DNA from: Staphylococcus caprae
GTDB lineage: Bacteria; Bacillota; Bacilli; Staphylococcales; Staphylococcaceae
Direction: 5' to 3'
Length of the DNA stretch: 64,000 nt
Assembly: GCF_002902725.1 (NCBI RefSeq)
Contig: NZ_PPRT01000005.1
Coordinates: forward strand, 1-64,000
Shown here: piece after piece, positions 10,390 to 19,974 of the stretch
Position numbering within the stretch: the first letter of the stretch is position 1
Layout: every line of letters begins with the position of its first letter
Made by a program: the position numbers and the translations under genes
Notes under the pieces: generated by a model
Seen by the model: the letters and a program-made list of their open reading frames with translations, nothing else
Databases searched by the model: none
Told to the model about the DNA's origin: nothing

Positions 10390-12273
10390 ATGGAAGCATA
10401 CAAAATTGAACATTTAAAAAAATCCTATGCAGACAAAGTGATATTCGATAATTTGAACTTATCCATTTCTGAACACGAGAGAATTGGACTTGTTGGCATC
10501 AATGGAACAGGTAAGAGTACATTGCTCAAAGTCATTGGTGGATTAGATGAAGATTTTACTGCGGATATTACACATCCCAACCATTATCGAATTCGTTATT
10601 CTTCTCAGAAGCAAGATTTAGATGGGGGAATGACTGTGTTTGAAGCGGTATTAAGTTCAGATACGCCAACTTTACGAGTGATTAAAGACTATGAGAAAGC
10701 TGTGAATGCTTACGCAATCGACCAAAGTGAAGCACAATTCAATGCGATGATGAAAGCTCAAGAAGCCATGGACCAAAGCGAGGCGTGGGATTATAATGCT
10801 GAAATTAAAACGATATTATCTAAATTAGGTATTAATGATACGACTAAATATGTTCGGGAACTATCAGGTGGACAACAAAAGCGAGTAGTTCTTGCCAAGA
10901 CATTGATTGAACAGCCTGATTTATTATTACTAGATGAACCGACTAACCATTTAGATTTTGAATCGATTAACTGGCTAATTAATTATGTGAAACAATACCC
11001 ACATACAGTTTTATTTGTAACTCACGATCGTTACTTTTTAAATGAAGTATCGACAAGAATTATTGAATTGGATAGAGGTAAGTTAACAGCATACCCAGGT
11101 AACTACGAGGATTACATAGCAATGCGTGCTGAAAATGAAGTGATTGAACAAAAACAACAAGAAAAACAAAAATCACTATATAAGAAAGAACTAGCATGGA
11201 TGCGCGCAGGCGTTAAAGCTAGAACTACAAAGCAACAAGCACGTATCAACCGATTCAATAATCTTGAAAGTGAAGTGAAAGGTCAGCATACTCAAGATAA
11301 AGGTGAATTGAATCTCGCGTATTCTAGATTAGGTAAACAAGTTTATGAATTAGAGCATGTGACGAAATCGATTAATGATAAAGTGCTATTTAAAGACATT
11401 ACGGAAATTATACAGAGTGGACAACGTATAGGTGTTGTAGGGCCAAACGGCGCAGGTAAAACGACACTACTTAATATCTTAAGCAACGAAGATCACGACT
11501 TTGAAGGTGTATTAAAGATAGGTCAAACAGTAAAAGTTGCCTATTTTAAACAAACGGAAGAAACACTGGATCGTGATATACGAATGATTGATTATCTTCG
11601 TGAAGAAAGTGAAGTGGCTAAGGAGAAAGATGGCACTTCAATTTCAATCACACAACTATTAGAGCGCTTTTTATTCCCAAGTTCAACACACGGTAAGAAA
11701 ATTTATAAACTTTCAGGTGGCGAACAAAAAAGGCTCTATTTATTAAGATTGTTAGTCCATAAACCTAATGTACTTTTATTAGATGAGCCTACAAATGACC
11801 TAGATACTGAAACGTTAACAATATTAGAAGATTATATTGACGATTTCGGTGGTTCAGTTATTACTGTAAGTCACGACCGTTATTTCTTGAATAAAGTTGC
11901 ACAAGAATATTGGTATATTCATGACGGTTACATGGAAAAGATTATAGGCACATTTGAAGATTATGAAAAGTATAAAAAAGAACAAGAACGTCAGGCTGCA
12001 TTAGCTAAACAATCAGCACAACAGTCAAAGCAAAAAACACAAGTAAGAAAGAAAACAGGGCTTTCTTATAAAGAGAAATTAGAATACGAAACATTAATGA
12101 CACGTATTGATGAAACGGAAACAAGATTAGAAGAAATTGATGAAGAAATGGTGGCAGCAAGTGCTGACTATGCAAAGATTAAAGAATTAAATGAAGAAAA
12201 AGAACAGCTTGAACAAACATATGAAACAGACATCACAAGATGGAGTGAACTTGAAGAAATAAAAGAACAATAA
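10390..12273 (+). CDS. ABC-F family ATPase (Uup/YfmR-like)
   Basis: This soluble protein has two ABC ATPase domains and no membrane segments, the ABC-F layout of ribosome-associated translation factors. Start at 10390 (MEAYKIEHLKK) has AAAAGGAAG upstream and gives 627 residues. Domain one has Walker A GINGTGKST, signature LSGGQQKR and LLDEPTNHLD; domain two has GPNGAGKTT, LSGGEQKR and LLDEPTNDLD. A charged linker rich in Lys and Glu joins them. A C-terminal coiled coil (about 560-627) matches the Uup/YfmR subgroup. Such proteins relieve ribosome stalling; antibiotic protection is less likely here because it sits in the core chromosome. It lies 13 bases before recQ. Confidence 0.87.
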   Translation: MEAYKIEHLKKSYADKVIFDNLNLSISEHERIGLVGINGTGKSTLLKVIGGLDEDFTADITHPNHYRIRYSSQKQDLDGGMTVFEAVLSSDTPTLRVIKDYEKAVNAYAIDQSEAQFNAMMKAQEAMDQSEAWDYNAEIKTILSKLGINDTTKYVRELSGGQQKRVVLAKTLIEQPDLLLLDEPTNHLDFESINWLINYVKQYPHTVLFVTHDRYFLNEVSTRIIELDRGKLTAYPGNYEDYIAMRAENEVIEQKQQEKQKSLYKKELAWMRAGVKARTTKQQARINRFNNLESEVKGQHTQDKGELNLAYSRLGKQVYELEHVTKSINDKVLFKDITEIIQSGQRIGVVGPNGAGKTTLLNILSNEDHDFEGVLKIGQTVKVAYFKQTEETLDRDIRMIDYLREESEVAKEKDGTSISITQLLERFLFPSSTHGKKIYKLSGGEQKRLYLLRLLVHKPNVLLLDEPTNDLDTETLTILEDYIDDFGGSVITVSHDRYFLNKVAQEYWYIHDGYMEKIIGTFEDYEKYKKEQERQAALAKQSAQQSKQKTQVRKKTGLSYKEKLEYETLMTRIDETETRLEEIDEEMVAASADYAKIKELNEEKEQLEQTYETDITRWSELEEIKEQ

Positions 12274-12286
12274 GGGGACTGTAATC

Positions 12287-14065
12287 ATGCAAGAAACTTT
12301 ATCGCATTATTTTGGTTACGAAACATTTAGGCCAGGACAAAAGGAGATTATAACCAAAATATTAGACCATCGTAATACACTCGGAGTACTTCCAACCGGT
12401 GGCGGTAAATCAATATGTTATCAAGTACCTGGACTCATGCTTGGTGGTACAACTATAGTCATTAGTCCACTTATTTCATTAATGAAAGACCAAGTTGATC
12501 AGCTTAAAGCAATGGGGATTGAAGCTGCATACTTGAATAGTAGTCTAACTCAGAAGCAACAAAAAGATATTGAAGATAAACTTAAGCAGGGTGACATTCA
12601 ATTTTTATATGTTGCACCAGAGCGATTTGAGAACACATTCTTCTTAAATTTACTTAGAAAGATTGATATTCATCTTATTGCTTTTGATGAAGCACACTGT
12701 ATTTCAAAATGGGGACATGATTTTAGACCAAGTTATCAAAGTGTGATTCATAAAGTATTCACTTTACCTCAAGATTTCACGATAGTAGCCTTAACAGCTA
12801 CTGCTACTGCTGAAGTTCAACAGGATATTATGGAAAAGTTAAATATCGGCAAGTATGATGAAATTAAGACAAGTACGAAACGCCGTAATTTAATTTTCAA
12901 AGTGAATCCAACCTACCAACGCCAAAAATTTGTTGTCGACTATGTCACTAGCCATGATGGACAAGCTGGGATTATTTATTGTTCTACACGTAAACAGGTA
13001 GAGGAACTTAATGAAGCATTAGAAAATGAAAAAGTTAAAAGTACAATTTATCACGCAGGTTTAACGAATAAAGAGCGTGAGGCTGCACAAAATGATTTCT
13101 TATACGATCGTGTGGATGTTGTTGTAGCAACGAATGCGTTTGGTATGGGTATTGATAAATCTAATGTGAGATACGTGATTCATTATAATATGCCTGGAGA
13201 TATTGAATCATATTATCAAGAAGCGGGACGTGCTGGTCGTGATGGATTGAAGAGTGAATGTATCCTTCTTTTTAGTGAACGTGATAAGGGATTACATGAA
13301 TATTTTATTACAGTTTCTCAAGCAGATGATGATTATAAAGATAAAATGGGCGAAAAACTCACAAAGATGCTTCAATATACGAAAACTAAGAAATGCTTAG
13401 AAGCTACGATTGTCCATTATTTTGAACCAAATGAAAAGTTAGAAGAATGCGAACAATGTAGTAATTGCGTGCAAGAAAATAAAACATATAACATGACACG
13501 TGAAGCTAAAATGATTATTAGTTGTATTGCAAGAATGAAACAACAAGAAAGCTACAGTGTGATTATTCAAGTTTTAAGAGGCGAAATCACAGATTACATT
13601 AAATACAATGATTACAATCAACTCACAACACATGGCTTAATGAAGGATTATACAACTTCAGAATTAGCACATCTGATAGATGAATTACGATTTAAAGGTT
13701 ATCTTAACGAAAATGATGAAATACTCATTTGCGATAACTCTGTGAAAAAGCTACTTAACGATAGTACAAAAGTTTATACCACACCATTTAAACAAAAGAG
13801 TAAAGAAAAAGTATACATCAATACTGTTGAAGGCGTAGACCGAGCACTCTATGGTGAACTTGTAGCAGTGCGTAAACAGTTAAGTGATAAATTAGGCATT
13901 GCACCGGTCAGTATCTTCTCAGACTATACACTTGAAGAGTTTGCGAAACGTAAACCCGAATCTAAACAGGAAATGATTTCCATCGATGGTGTAGGAAGTT
14001 ATAAATTAAAACATTACTGCCCTAAATTTTTAGAAAAAATCCAAACCTATAAAACAAGTATTTAA
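12287..14065 (+). CDS. recQ: ATP-dependent DNA helicase RecQ
   Basis: RecQ unwinds DNA 3' to 5' in recombination and replication-fork repair. The 592-residue protein has all domains: helicase motif I LPTGGGKS, motif II DEAHCISKWGHDFR, motif VI YYQEAGRAGRDG, the zinc-binding cysteines (KKCLEATIVHYF and ECEQCSNC), a winged-helix region and an HRDC domain over about 515-590. It follows the ABC-F gene by 13 bases with GGGGACTG before the ATG and is probably co-transcribed. A terminator follows at 14106. Typical length for a short Firmicutes RecQ. Confidence 0.93.
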   Translation: MQETLSHYFGYETFRPGQKEIITKILDHRNTLGVLPTGGGKSICYQVPGLMLGGTTIVISPLISLMKDQVDQLKAMGIEAAYLNSSLTQKQQKDIEDKLKQGDIQFLYVAPERFENTFFLNLLRKIDIHLIAFDEAHCISKWGHDFRPSYQSVIHKVFTLPQDFTIVALTATATAEVQQDIMEKLNIGKYDEIKTSTKRRNLIFKVNPTYQRQKFVVDYVTSHDGQAGIIYCSTRKQVEELNEALENEKVKSTIYHAGLTNKEREAAQNDFLYDRVDVVVATNAFGMGIDKSNVRYVIHYNMPGDIESYYQEAGRAGRDGLKSECILLFSERDKGLHEYFITVSQADDDYKDKMGEKLTKMLQYTKTKKCLEATIVHYFEPNEKLEECEQCSNCVQENKTYNMTREAKMIISCIARMKQQESYSVIIQVLRGEITDYIKYNDYNQLTTHGLMKDYTTSELAHLIDELRFKGYLNENDEILICDNSVKKLLNDSTKVYTTPFKQKSKEKVYINTVEGVDRALYGELVAVRKQLSDKLGIAPVSIFSDYTLEEFAKRKPESKQEMISIDGVGSYKLKHYCPKFLEKIQTYKTSI

Positions 14066-14105
14066 AATGACGATAAAGTAAAATAAATGAACGTTTTATC
14101 AACTT

Positions 14106-14153
14106 AACAACGGCTAGATCTAATATATTTTAGATTCAGTCGTTGTTTTTTAT
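14106..14153 (+). terminator. Intrinsic terminator of recQ
   Basis: Stem AACAACGGCT pairs with AGTCGTTGTT (with G-U pairs), with an inner ATCTAA/TTAGAT helix, followed by six T residues. Confidence 0.88.
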
Positions 14154-14370
14154 TAGAGCGACTTTTAGAAATAGAAATGAACCATCTAATTTTTCGCTAA
14201 AATTTGGGACTTTCCATTTGTGTTTTTATACTATTTTCAATATGTGTAGAAGATTTAGAATCTTTAATAATATAATTCACGTTAAAATGTTATTTTTTAA
14301 TTAAAAGTGATTTAATAGGGAATATAGTTTAAAATTGTCTACTTTTTGTAGGACGAATGAAGGTGAAATT

Positions 14371-15348
14371 GTGATTGAATTTAAGAATGTTACGAAACGA
14401 TATGGAAATAATATTGCAGTAGATAATGTGAGTTTTAACATAAAAGAAGGGGAATTTTTTGTATTAATTGGACCATCAGGTTGCGGAAAAACAACCACAC
14501 TCAAAATGATTAATCGCCTAATCCCATTAAGTGAAGGGTACATCTATTTTAAAGAGAAACCAATCAGCGATTATCCAGTTTATGAAATGCGTTGGGATAT
14601 TGGCTATGTACTCCAACAAATTGCATTATTCCCACATATGACTATTAAAGAGAATATTGCTCAAGTTCCTCAGATGAAAAAATGGAAAGATAAGGATATT
14701 GATCAACGCGTCGATGAATTATTAAGTATGGTTAATTTAGAACCTGAGAAATTCAAAAATAGAAAGCCAGACGAATTATCAGGCGGTCAACGTCAACGTG
14801 TAGGTGTTGTGCGTGCATTAGCAGCTGACCCACCTGTAATTATTATGGATGAGCCTTTTAGTGCACTAGACCCTATTAGTAGAGAGAAACTACAGGATGA
14901 TTTAATTGACTTACAAACAAAAATTAAAAAGACGATTGTTTTCGTGACACATGATATTCAAGAAGCAATGAAGTTGGGAGATAGAATTTGTTTGTTGAAT
15001 AATGGTCATGTTGAACAGATTGATACCCCACAAGGTTTTAAAGATCATCCGCAGAGTGAGTTTGTTAAACAATTTATGGGAAGTCACCTTGAACAACAGA
15101 ATGGCGATTCACTTGCACAAATTCAAATTAAAGATTTAAATGTTCACCGTCCGCTTAATGAAATGTCTGCTACTTCCAACTACCCTGAAGTAAATGAAAG
15201 TCAGAATATCGAAAGTATTTATCATTTATTAGCACAAAATGATGGTGTGATTATTTTAAATAGTAACAATCAAGCGCAGTACTTATTAAAACGTGAAGAC
15301 ATTTTCAATTATTTATCGGAAAGAAAGGAGCGTATCACACATGCATGA
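14371..15348 (+). CDS. ABC transporter ATP-binding protein, OpuCA/EgtUA type
   Basis: The ATPase energises the importer encoded by the next gene. A GTG start at 14371, with GAAGGTG upstream, gives 325 residues beginning at IEFKNVTKRYG; an ATG at 14335 would add 12 unconserved residues. Walker A is GPSGCGKTT, the signature is LSGGQRQR, and Walker B is IIMDEPFSALD. The region after about residue 240 is a short, divergent regulatory tail with a single CBS-like segment (HLLAQNDGVIIL...), shorter than the twin CBS domains of full OpuCA. The gene overlaps the permease gene by 8 bases. The substrate could be a compatible solute or ergothioneine. Confidence 0.85.
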   Translation: MIEFKNVTKRYGNNIAVDNVSFNIKEGEFFVLIGPSGCGKTTTLKMINRLIPLSEGYIYFKEKPISDYPVYEMRWDIGYVLQQIALFPHMTIKENIAQVPQMKKWKDKDIDQRVDELLSMVNLEPEKFKNRKPDELSGGQRQRVGVVRALAADPPVIIMDEPFSALDPISREKLQDDLIDLQTKIKKTIVFVTHDIQEAMKLGDRICLLNNGHVEQIDTPQGFKDHPQSEFVKQFMGSHLEQQNGDSLAQIQIKDLNVHRPLNEMSATSNYPEVNESQNIESIYHLLAQNDGVIILNSNNQAQYLLKREDIFNYLSERKERITHA

Positions 15349-16855
15349 ATTTCTAAGCACGTTAAGTGATAGAAAAGGACAACTCCTTTCTACGATTATT
15401 GAACATATTCAAATATCTTTTATCGCATTACTTATTGCAACAATTATTGCGGTACCTCTAGGAATACTTTTAACAAAAACTAAAAAACTATCAGAAATCG
15501 TGATGAATATTGCTGCGGTGCTCCAAACTATACCTTCATTAGCATTATTAGGATTGATGATTCCTATATTTGGAATCGGACGTGTACCTGCAATCATCGC
15601 GTTAGTCGTTTATGCATTATTACCAATATTGCGGAATACATATACTGGTATTAAAGAGGTTGATCCGTCATTAGTCGAAGCGGCTAAAGGTATTGGTATG
15701 AAACCATTCAGAAGACTGACTAAGGTAGAATTACCTATAGCGATGCCGGTCATCATGGCAGGTATTCGCACTGCAATGGTATTAATTATTGGTACTGCTA
15801 CGTTAGCAGCTTTAATTGGTGCTGGTGGTTTAGGGGACCTCATTCTATTAGGTATTGATCGTAATGATAGTTCGCTTATTTTAATTGGTGCGATTCCAGC
15901 AGCTTTATTAGCTATCATTTTCGATTTAATTCTTAGATATATGGAGAAGCTTTCTTACAAAAAACTATTAATCACACTAGGTGCGATTGTGTTAGTGATT
16001 CTATTAGCAATTGTGATTTCATTATTCGCGCAAAAGGGTGACAAAATTACCCTCGCAGGTAAACTCGGTTCAGAACCTTCAGTGATTACTAACATGTACA
16101 AAATTCTAATAGAAGAGGAAACAGATGATACTGTGGATGTTAAAGATGGAATGGGGAAAACATCGTTCCTATTCAATGCATTGAAATCTGATGATATCGA
16201 TGGTTATCTCGAGTTTACTGGAACAGTTCTTGGAGAATTGACAAAAGAAGATTTAAAATCTAAAAAAGAGCCAGCCGTTTATAATCAAGCGAAAACAAGC
16301 TTAGAGAAAAAGTATAAGATGACAATGTTAAAACCAATGAAGTATAACAACACATATGCGTTAGCAGTGAAGCGTGACTTTGCTAAGAAAAATAATATTA
16401 AAACAATTGGCGATTTACAAAAAGTTGAAGATAAGCTTAAACCAGGGTTCACTCTAGAGTTTAATGATAGACCAGATGGCTTTAAAGCAGTGAAAAAAGC
16501 CTATGATCTCAACATTTCAAATGTGAAAACAATGGAACCTAAATTACGTTATACTGCTGTTGAAAAAGGCGATATTAACTTAATCGACGCTTATTCAACA
16601 GATGCTGAATTAAAACAATATGACATGGTTGTATTGAAAGATGATAAACATGTATTCCCACCATATCAAGGTGCACCAATGTTTAAAGAGAAATTCCTTA
16701 AAGAGCATCCAGAAATTAAGAAACCGCTCAATCAATTAGCTGGTAAAATTACGGATGAACAAATGCAAGAAATGAATTATAAAGTAACTGTTAAAAAAGA
16801 AGACCCTTATAAAGTGGCAAAAGCTTACTTGAAAAAAGAAGGGCTTGTTAAATAA
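15341..16855 (+). CDS. ABC importer permease fused to substrate-binding domain (OpuC/EgtU type)
   Basis: One 504-residue chain joins a membrane permease to its own substrate receptor. Start at 15341 (MHEFLSTLSD) has AAAGGAG upstream. Residues 1-215 form the BPD-type permease with about five membrane segments and the EAA-like loop EAAKGIGMKPFRRLTKVELP. A further membrane helix near 220-245 tethers the extracellular OpuAC-like domain, about 250-504, which begins GDKITLAGKLGSEPS. Fused OpuC-like chains transport glycine betaine, choline or carnitine, while EgtU-type fusions take up ergothioneine. The single ATPase plus one fused permease fits the EgtU layout, but the ligand is an inference. Confidence 0.85.
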   Translation: MHEFLSTLSDRKGQLLSTIIEHIQISFIALLIATIIAVPLGILLTKTKKLSEIVMNIAAVLQTIPSLALLGLMIPIFGIGRVPAIIALVVYALLPILRNTYTGIKEVDPSLVEAAKGIGMKPFRRLTKVELPIAMPVIMAGIRTAMVLIIGTATLAALIGAGGLGDLILLGIDRNDSSLILIGAIPAALLAIIFDLILRYMEKLSYKKLLITLGAIVLVILLAIVISLFAQKGDKITLAGKLGSEPSVITNMYKILIEEETDDTVDVKDGMGKTSFLFNALKSDDIDGYLEFTGTVLGELTKEDLKSKKEPAVYNQAKTSLEKKYKMTMLKPMKYNNTYALAVKRDFAKKNNIKTIGDLQKVEDKLKPGFTLEFNDRPDGFKAVKKAYDLNISNVKTMEPKLRYTAVEKGDINLIDAYSTDAELKQYDMVVLKDDKHVFPPYQGAPMFKEKFLKEHPEIKKPLNQLAGKITDEQMQEMNYKVTVKKEDPYKVAKAYLKKEGLVK

Positions 16856-16863
16856 TCAAGTTG

Positions 16864-16897
16864 AAATTCCTGGCATTGAATTGTCAGGAATTTTATT
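16864..16897 (+). terminator. Intrinsic terminator of the importer operon
   Basis: Stem AAATTCCTG/CAGGAATTT lies nine bases after the stop, followed by TATTTAT. Confidence 0.82.
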
Positions 16898-16997
16898 TAT
16901 AAATAGGTTGAATGTCATTGATTTTAAATTACTTCATTGTATATAATGGGTATTAAGTTTTTTAAAATTTCAGTCAATTCAAGGGGAGAATTCGATT

Positions 16998-18053
16998 ATG
17001 AAGAAACAATTAGAGCAACTATCAGCTTATGAACCTGGACTTTCTCCAGAAGCATTGAAAAACAAATACGGCATTGAAAGGGAGCTATTTAAATTAGCGT
17101 CTAATGAAAATTTATACGGTCCTACGCCTAAAGTGAAAGAAGCAATTAAACAGCACCTAGACGAATTATATTATTATCCTGAGTCAGGCTCACCAGGTCT
17201 TAGAAAGGCATTGAGTGAGCATTTAAATGTTGATGAATCACGTATTCTTTTTGGAGCAGGTTTAGATGAAGTGATATTAATGATTTCAAGAGCAGTGTTA
17301 ACTCCAGGTGATAAAATCGTGACAAGTGAAGCTACGTTCGGTCAATACTATCATAACGCTATTGTTGAATCCGCAGATGTAGTACAAGTCCCGCTTAAAG
17401 ATGGTGGATTTGATTTAGAGGGAATTTTACAAAGCATTGATGAACATACTGCGTTAATTTGGCTATGTAATCCTAACAATCCTACTGGTACATATTTCAA
17501 CCATGAAACCTTATTCCATTTCCTAGAACGTGTTCCGAGTCATATCCCAGTGTTAATTGACGAGGCTTACGTCGAATTTGTAACTGCTAAAGACTTTCCT
17601 GATACATTAAAGTTGCAGGAAACATTTGATAATGCGTTTTTATTGCGCACATTTTCTAAAGCATATGGGCTTGCAGGCTTAAGAGTAGGGTACGTGGTAG
17701 CTTCTTCAGACGCTATTGAAAAGTGGAACATCATTAGACCACCATTCAATGTGACTAGACTTTCAGAGTACGCAGCTATTGCTGCTTTAGAAGACCAAGC
17801 GTATTTGAATGAAATTACTCAAAAATATGCCGAAGAACGCGAGAAATTCTATGCAATCCCTCAAAGTGAACACTTTTTACCAAGTCAAACTAATTTTATC
17901 TTTGTGAAAACGACGAATAGTAAGGCGCTATATGATGAATTGTTAGAAGTAGGATGTATTACACGTCCATTTCCTACTGGAGTAAGAATTACTATCGGTT
18001 TCCCTGAACAAAATCAAAAAATGATAGAAGTACTTCAAAACTTTAATTATTAG
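16998..18053 (+). CDS. hisC: Histidinol-phosphate aminotransferase family protein HisC
   Basis: A class I/II PLP aminotransferase of 351 residues. The PLP-binding lysine is Lys221 in [16 protein letters not shown], with CNPNNPTG near 157 and IDEAY near 188. AAGGGGAG precedes the ATG. No other histidine biosynthesis gene is nearby, so the enzyme may serve histidine synthesis from a distance or act as an aromatic-amino-acid transaminase, as the family is promiscuous. It is a single gene between two terminator-flanked units. Confidence 0.88.
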   Translation: MKKQLEQLSAYEPGLSPEALKNKYGIERELFKLASNENLYGPTPKVKEAIKQHLDELYYYPESGSPGLRKALSEHLNVDESRILFGAGLDEVILMISRAVLTPGDKIVTSEATFGQYYHNAIVESADVVQVPLKDGGFDLEGILQSIDEHTALIWLCNPNNPTGTYFNHETLFHFLERVPSHIPVLIDEAYVEFVTAKDFPDTLKLQETFDNAFLLRTFSKAYGLAGLRVGYVVASSDAIEKWNIIRPPFNVTRLSEYAAIAALEDQAYLNEITQKYAEEREKFYAIPQSEHFLPSQTNFIFVKTTNSKALYDELLEVGCITRPFPTGVRITIGFPEQNQKMIEVLQNFNY

Positions 18054-18203
18054 AAGAATTAAACTTTACTATTTATTTTAAAACGAAGTAGTATAGTCAA
18101 ATTAGAGGCATTTTCTGAATTTGTTATTTCTGTGCTTAGCTTTAATTTTTGCTATACTAATATCTAAATTGAATTTTTATTATCAATAGGGAGTGCAAAT
18201 GGA

Positions 18204-18737
18204 ATGACGCGAGAAAAAATTGCGATAGATATGGATGAAGTCTTAGCTGATACACTAGGTGAAATCATTGATGCAGTAAATGAACGAGCTAATCTAGGGA
18301 TTACTATCGAGGCTCTAAAAGGTAAAAAATTAAAACACATGATGCCTGAACATGAAGGATTGGTAACTGAAGTATTAAGAGAACCGGGCTTCTTTAGACG
18401 TTTAAAAGTGATGCCACATGCTCAAGAAGTAGTTAAGAAATTAAACGAGCATTATGATATTTATATTGCTACAGCAGCAATGGACGTCCCAACATCATTT
18501 CATGACAAATATGAATGGCTTTTAGAATTTTTCCCATTTTTAAATCCTCAACATTTTGTATTTTGTGGTAGAAAAAATATTGTCAATGCCGATTATCTCA
18601 TCGACGATAACCCTAGACAACTTGAAATCTTTGAAGGTAAACCCGTTATGTTTACAGCATCTCATAATATTAATGATGATAGATTTGATCGAGTAAGCGG
18701 TTGGAGAGACGTAGAGAATTATTTCCTAGGAAATTAA
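18204..18737 (+). CDS. HAD-superfamily 5'(3')-deoxyribonucleotidase-like protein
   Basis: The 177-residue protein has the HAD catalytic motif [10 protein letters not shown] at residues 8-17, where the first Asp is the nucleophile and the second the acid/base. Motif II is the IATAAMDVP segment near 92, and motif IV is [10 protein letters not shown] near 136. The 5'-nucleotidase, deoxy (NT5C) family cleaves deoxynucleoside monophosphates and may trim dUMP or dTMP pools. AGGGAG precedes the ATG. A terminator follows at 18801. Confidence 0.8.
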   Translation: MTREKIAIDMDEVLADTLGEIIDAVNERANLGITIEALKGKKLKHMMPEHEGLVTEVLREPGFFRRLKVMPHAQEVVKKLNEHYDIYIATAAMDVPTSFHDKYEWLLEFFPFLNPQHFVFCGRKNIVNADYLIDDNPRQLEIFEGKPVMFTASHNINDDRFDRVSGWRDVENYFLGN

Positions 18738-18800
18738 GTAGGGACATTCAATGTGATATACGACACCCTTATAGAGCTTGGAATATCGTTCCAAAAATAA

Positions 18801-18846
18801 TAGCAGTAAGATGATTTCAATTAGAATCGTCTTACTGCTAATTTTT
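18801..18846 (+). terminator. Intrinsic terminator of the nucleotidase gene
   Basis: TAGCAGTAAG at 18801 pairs with CTTACTGCTA at 18831-18840, extended inward by GATT/GAATC pairing, and a T-rich tail follows. A separate small TTGGAA/TTCCAA hairpin is at 18779-18795. Confidence 0.85.
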
Positions 18847-18905
18847 ATATTTAAAACTTAGTTGAGTATGACTTCACGTGCGTAGAGCGCCGTCGTGTCA
18901 CTTTT

Positions 18906-19829
18906 TTAATTGGTAGGGTCTGGGAAAGTAAGAAGTTGAATCGCTTTAGGTAAAACTTCAATCTCGATAGGCGTTTCTAAGCTGATTTCACCATCAATAT
19001 CGACTTTCATATTAGGCTCAGTAGAGAGCGTGAAATGTCGACCTGGAATATGCCCAATACCTTCAGTAATCTCATTCCAATTCATACTATCTCTTTTCTT
19101 GAAAATATCATTCAAAATACTAAAGCTTTGCTCATCAAATATGAACGCATTTGCTTCACCATCTTGAGGAGATAAATCGGTTAAAGGTATACGTCCGCCT
19201 CCAATATTAGGACCATTAGCTATGAGAAGCATAGAAGTATGTCCTTTTTCTTCTCGACCATCGACATTGAGCGTAAAGTCAAATTTACTAGGGTTCATCA
19301 ATGTCTTAACTGTAGACCCTATATAACTTAACTTTCCAAAAACATCTTTAGAACCTTCTTGGACATTTTCAGCATTTTGAACAATTAATCCTAAGCCCAC
19401 AAAGTTTAGCACATATGTATCATTTACTTTCAATACATCATAAGATCCAACCTGTGCCGATAGCAATTGTGAACTTGCATTTTTAAAATTAGAATCTAAA
19501 TTCAATGTCTTAGTAAAATCATTAAATGTGCCTCCAGGAATAATGCCGATAGGGAGGCTTAAATCATGTCGCATGACACCATTGACTAATTCATTGACTG
19601 TGCCATCTCCACCTAAGATAAATAAAATGTCGATATCTGTACCATATTCATGGTTTTTAATGGATTCACAATATTTAATAATGTCTCCTTCGTTTTCACT
19701 TAATTGTATTGATAAGTGTATACACATTGAACTTAGAGATTTCGTTACTTCGCCAAGTCCTTCATATATATCTTTCAAACCACTATGTTCGTGGTAAAAC
19801 AGGACGCCATGGTTATATTTATTTTCCAT
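18906..19829 (-). CDS. YegS/BmrU-like lipid kinase
   Basis: The 307-residue protein belongs to the diacylglycerol kinase catalytic family. The ATP-binding glycine-rich motif is [15 protein letters not shown] near residue 90, and a [15 protein letters not shown] segment near 115 matches the family's second conserved block. An LSTEPN...IDGE segment near the C-terminus is the conserved acidic block. The likely substrate is a membrane lipid alcohol such as diacylglycerol or a related lipid; it is not the essential DgkB, so the exact substrate is unknown. It stands alone, convergent with the nucleotidase gene. Confidence 0.83.
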   Translation of the reverse strand: MENKYNHGVLFYHEHSGLKDIYEGLGEVTKSLSSMCIHLSIQLSENEGDIIKYCESIKNHEYGTDIDILFILGGDGTVNELVNGVMRHDLSLPIGIIPGGTFNDFTKTLNLDSNFKNASSQLLSAQVGSYDVLKVNDTYVLNFVGLGLIVQNAENVQEGSKDVFGKLSYIGSTVKTLMNPSKFDFTLNVDGREEKGHTSMLLIANGPNIGGGRIPLTDLSPQDGEANAFIFDEQSFSILNDIFKKRDSMNWNEITEGIGHIPGRHFTLSTEPNMKVDIDGEISLETPIEIEVLPKAIQLLTFPDPTN

Positions 19830-19925
19830 TATGCATGCCTACTTTCGTAAAATTCTCTTAATCTATTAATTACCCTTTTTAGTAAAATAATAGCAAATGA
19901 TTAGAAGTTATACCCATTATAAAAT

Positions 19926-19961
19926 AAAAAAACTGCAAGTCGAAAATAATCGAATCGCAGT
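19926..19961 (-). terminator. Intrinsic terminator of dtpT
   Basis: On the minus strand ACTGC ... GCAGT flanks an inner TCGA pairing and is followed by six T residues, 14 bases after the dtpT stop. Confidence 0.8.
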
Positions 19962-19974
19962 CATGATAAATTGA

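Noticed and set aside
15610-15918. 102-codon minus-strand frame inside the fused permease gene
   Set aside because: The opposite strand encodes the conserved permease with family motifs; this is an antisense shadow.
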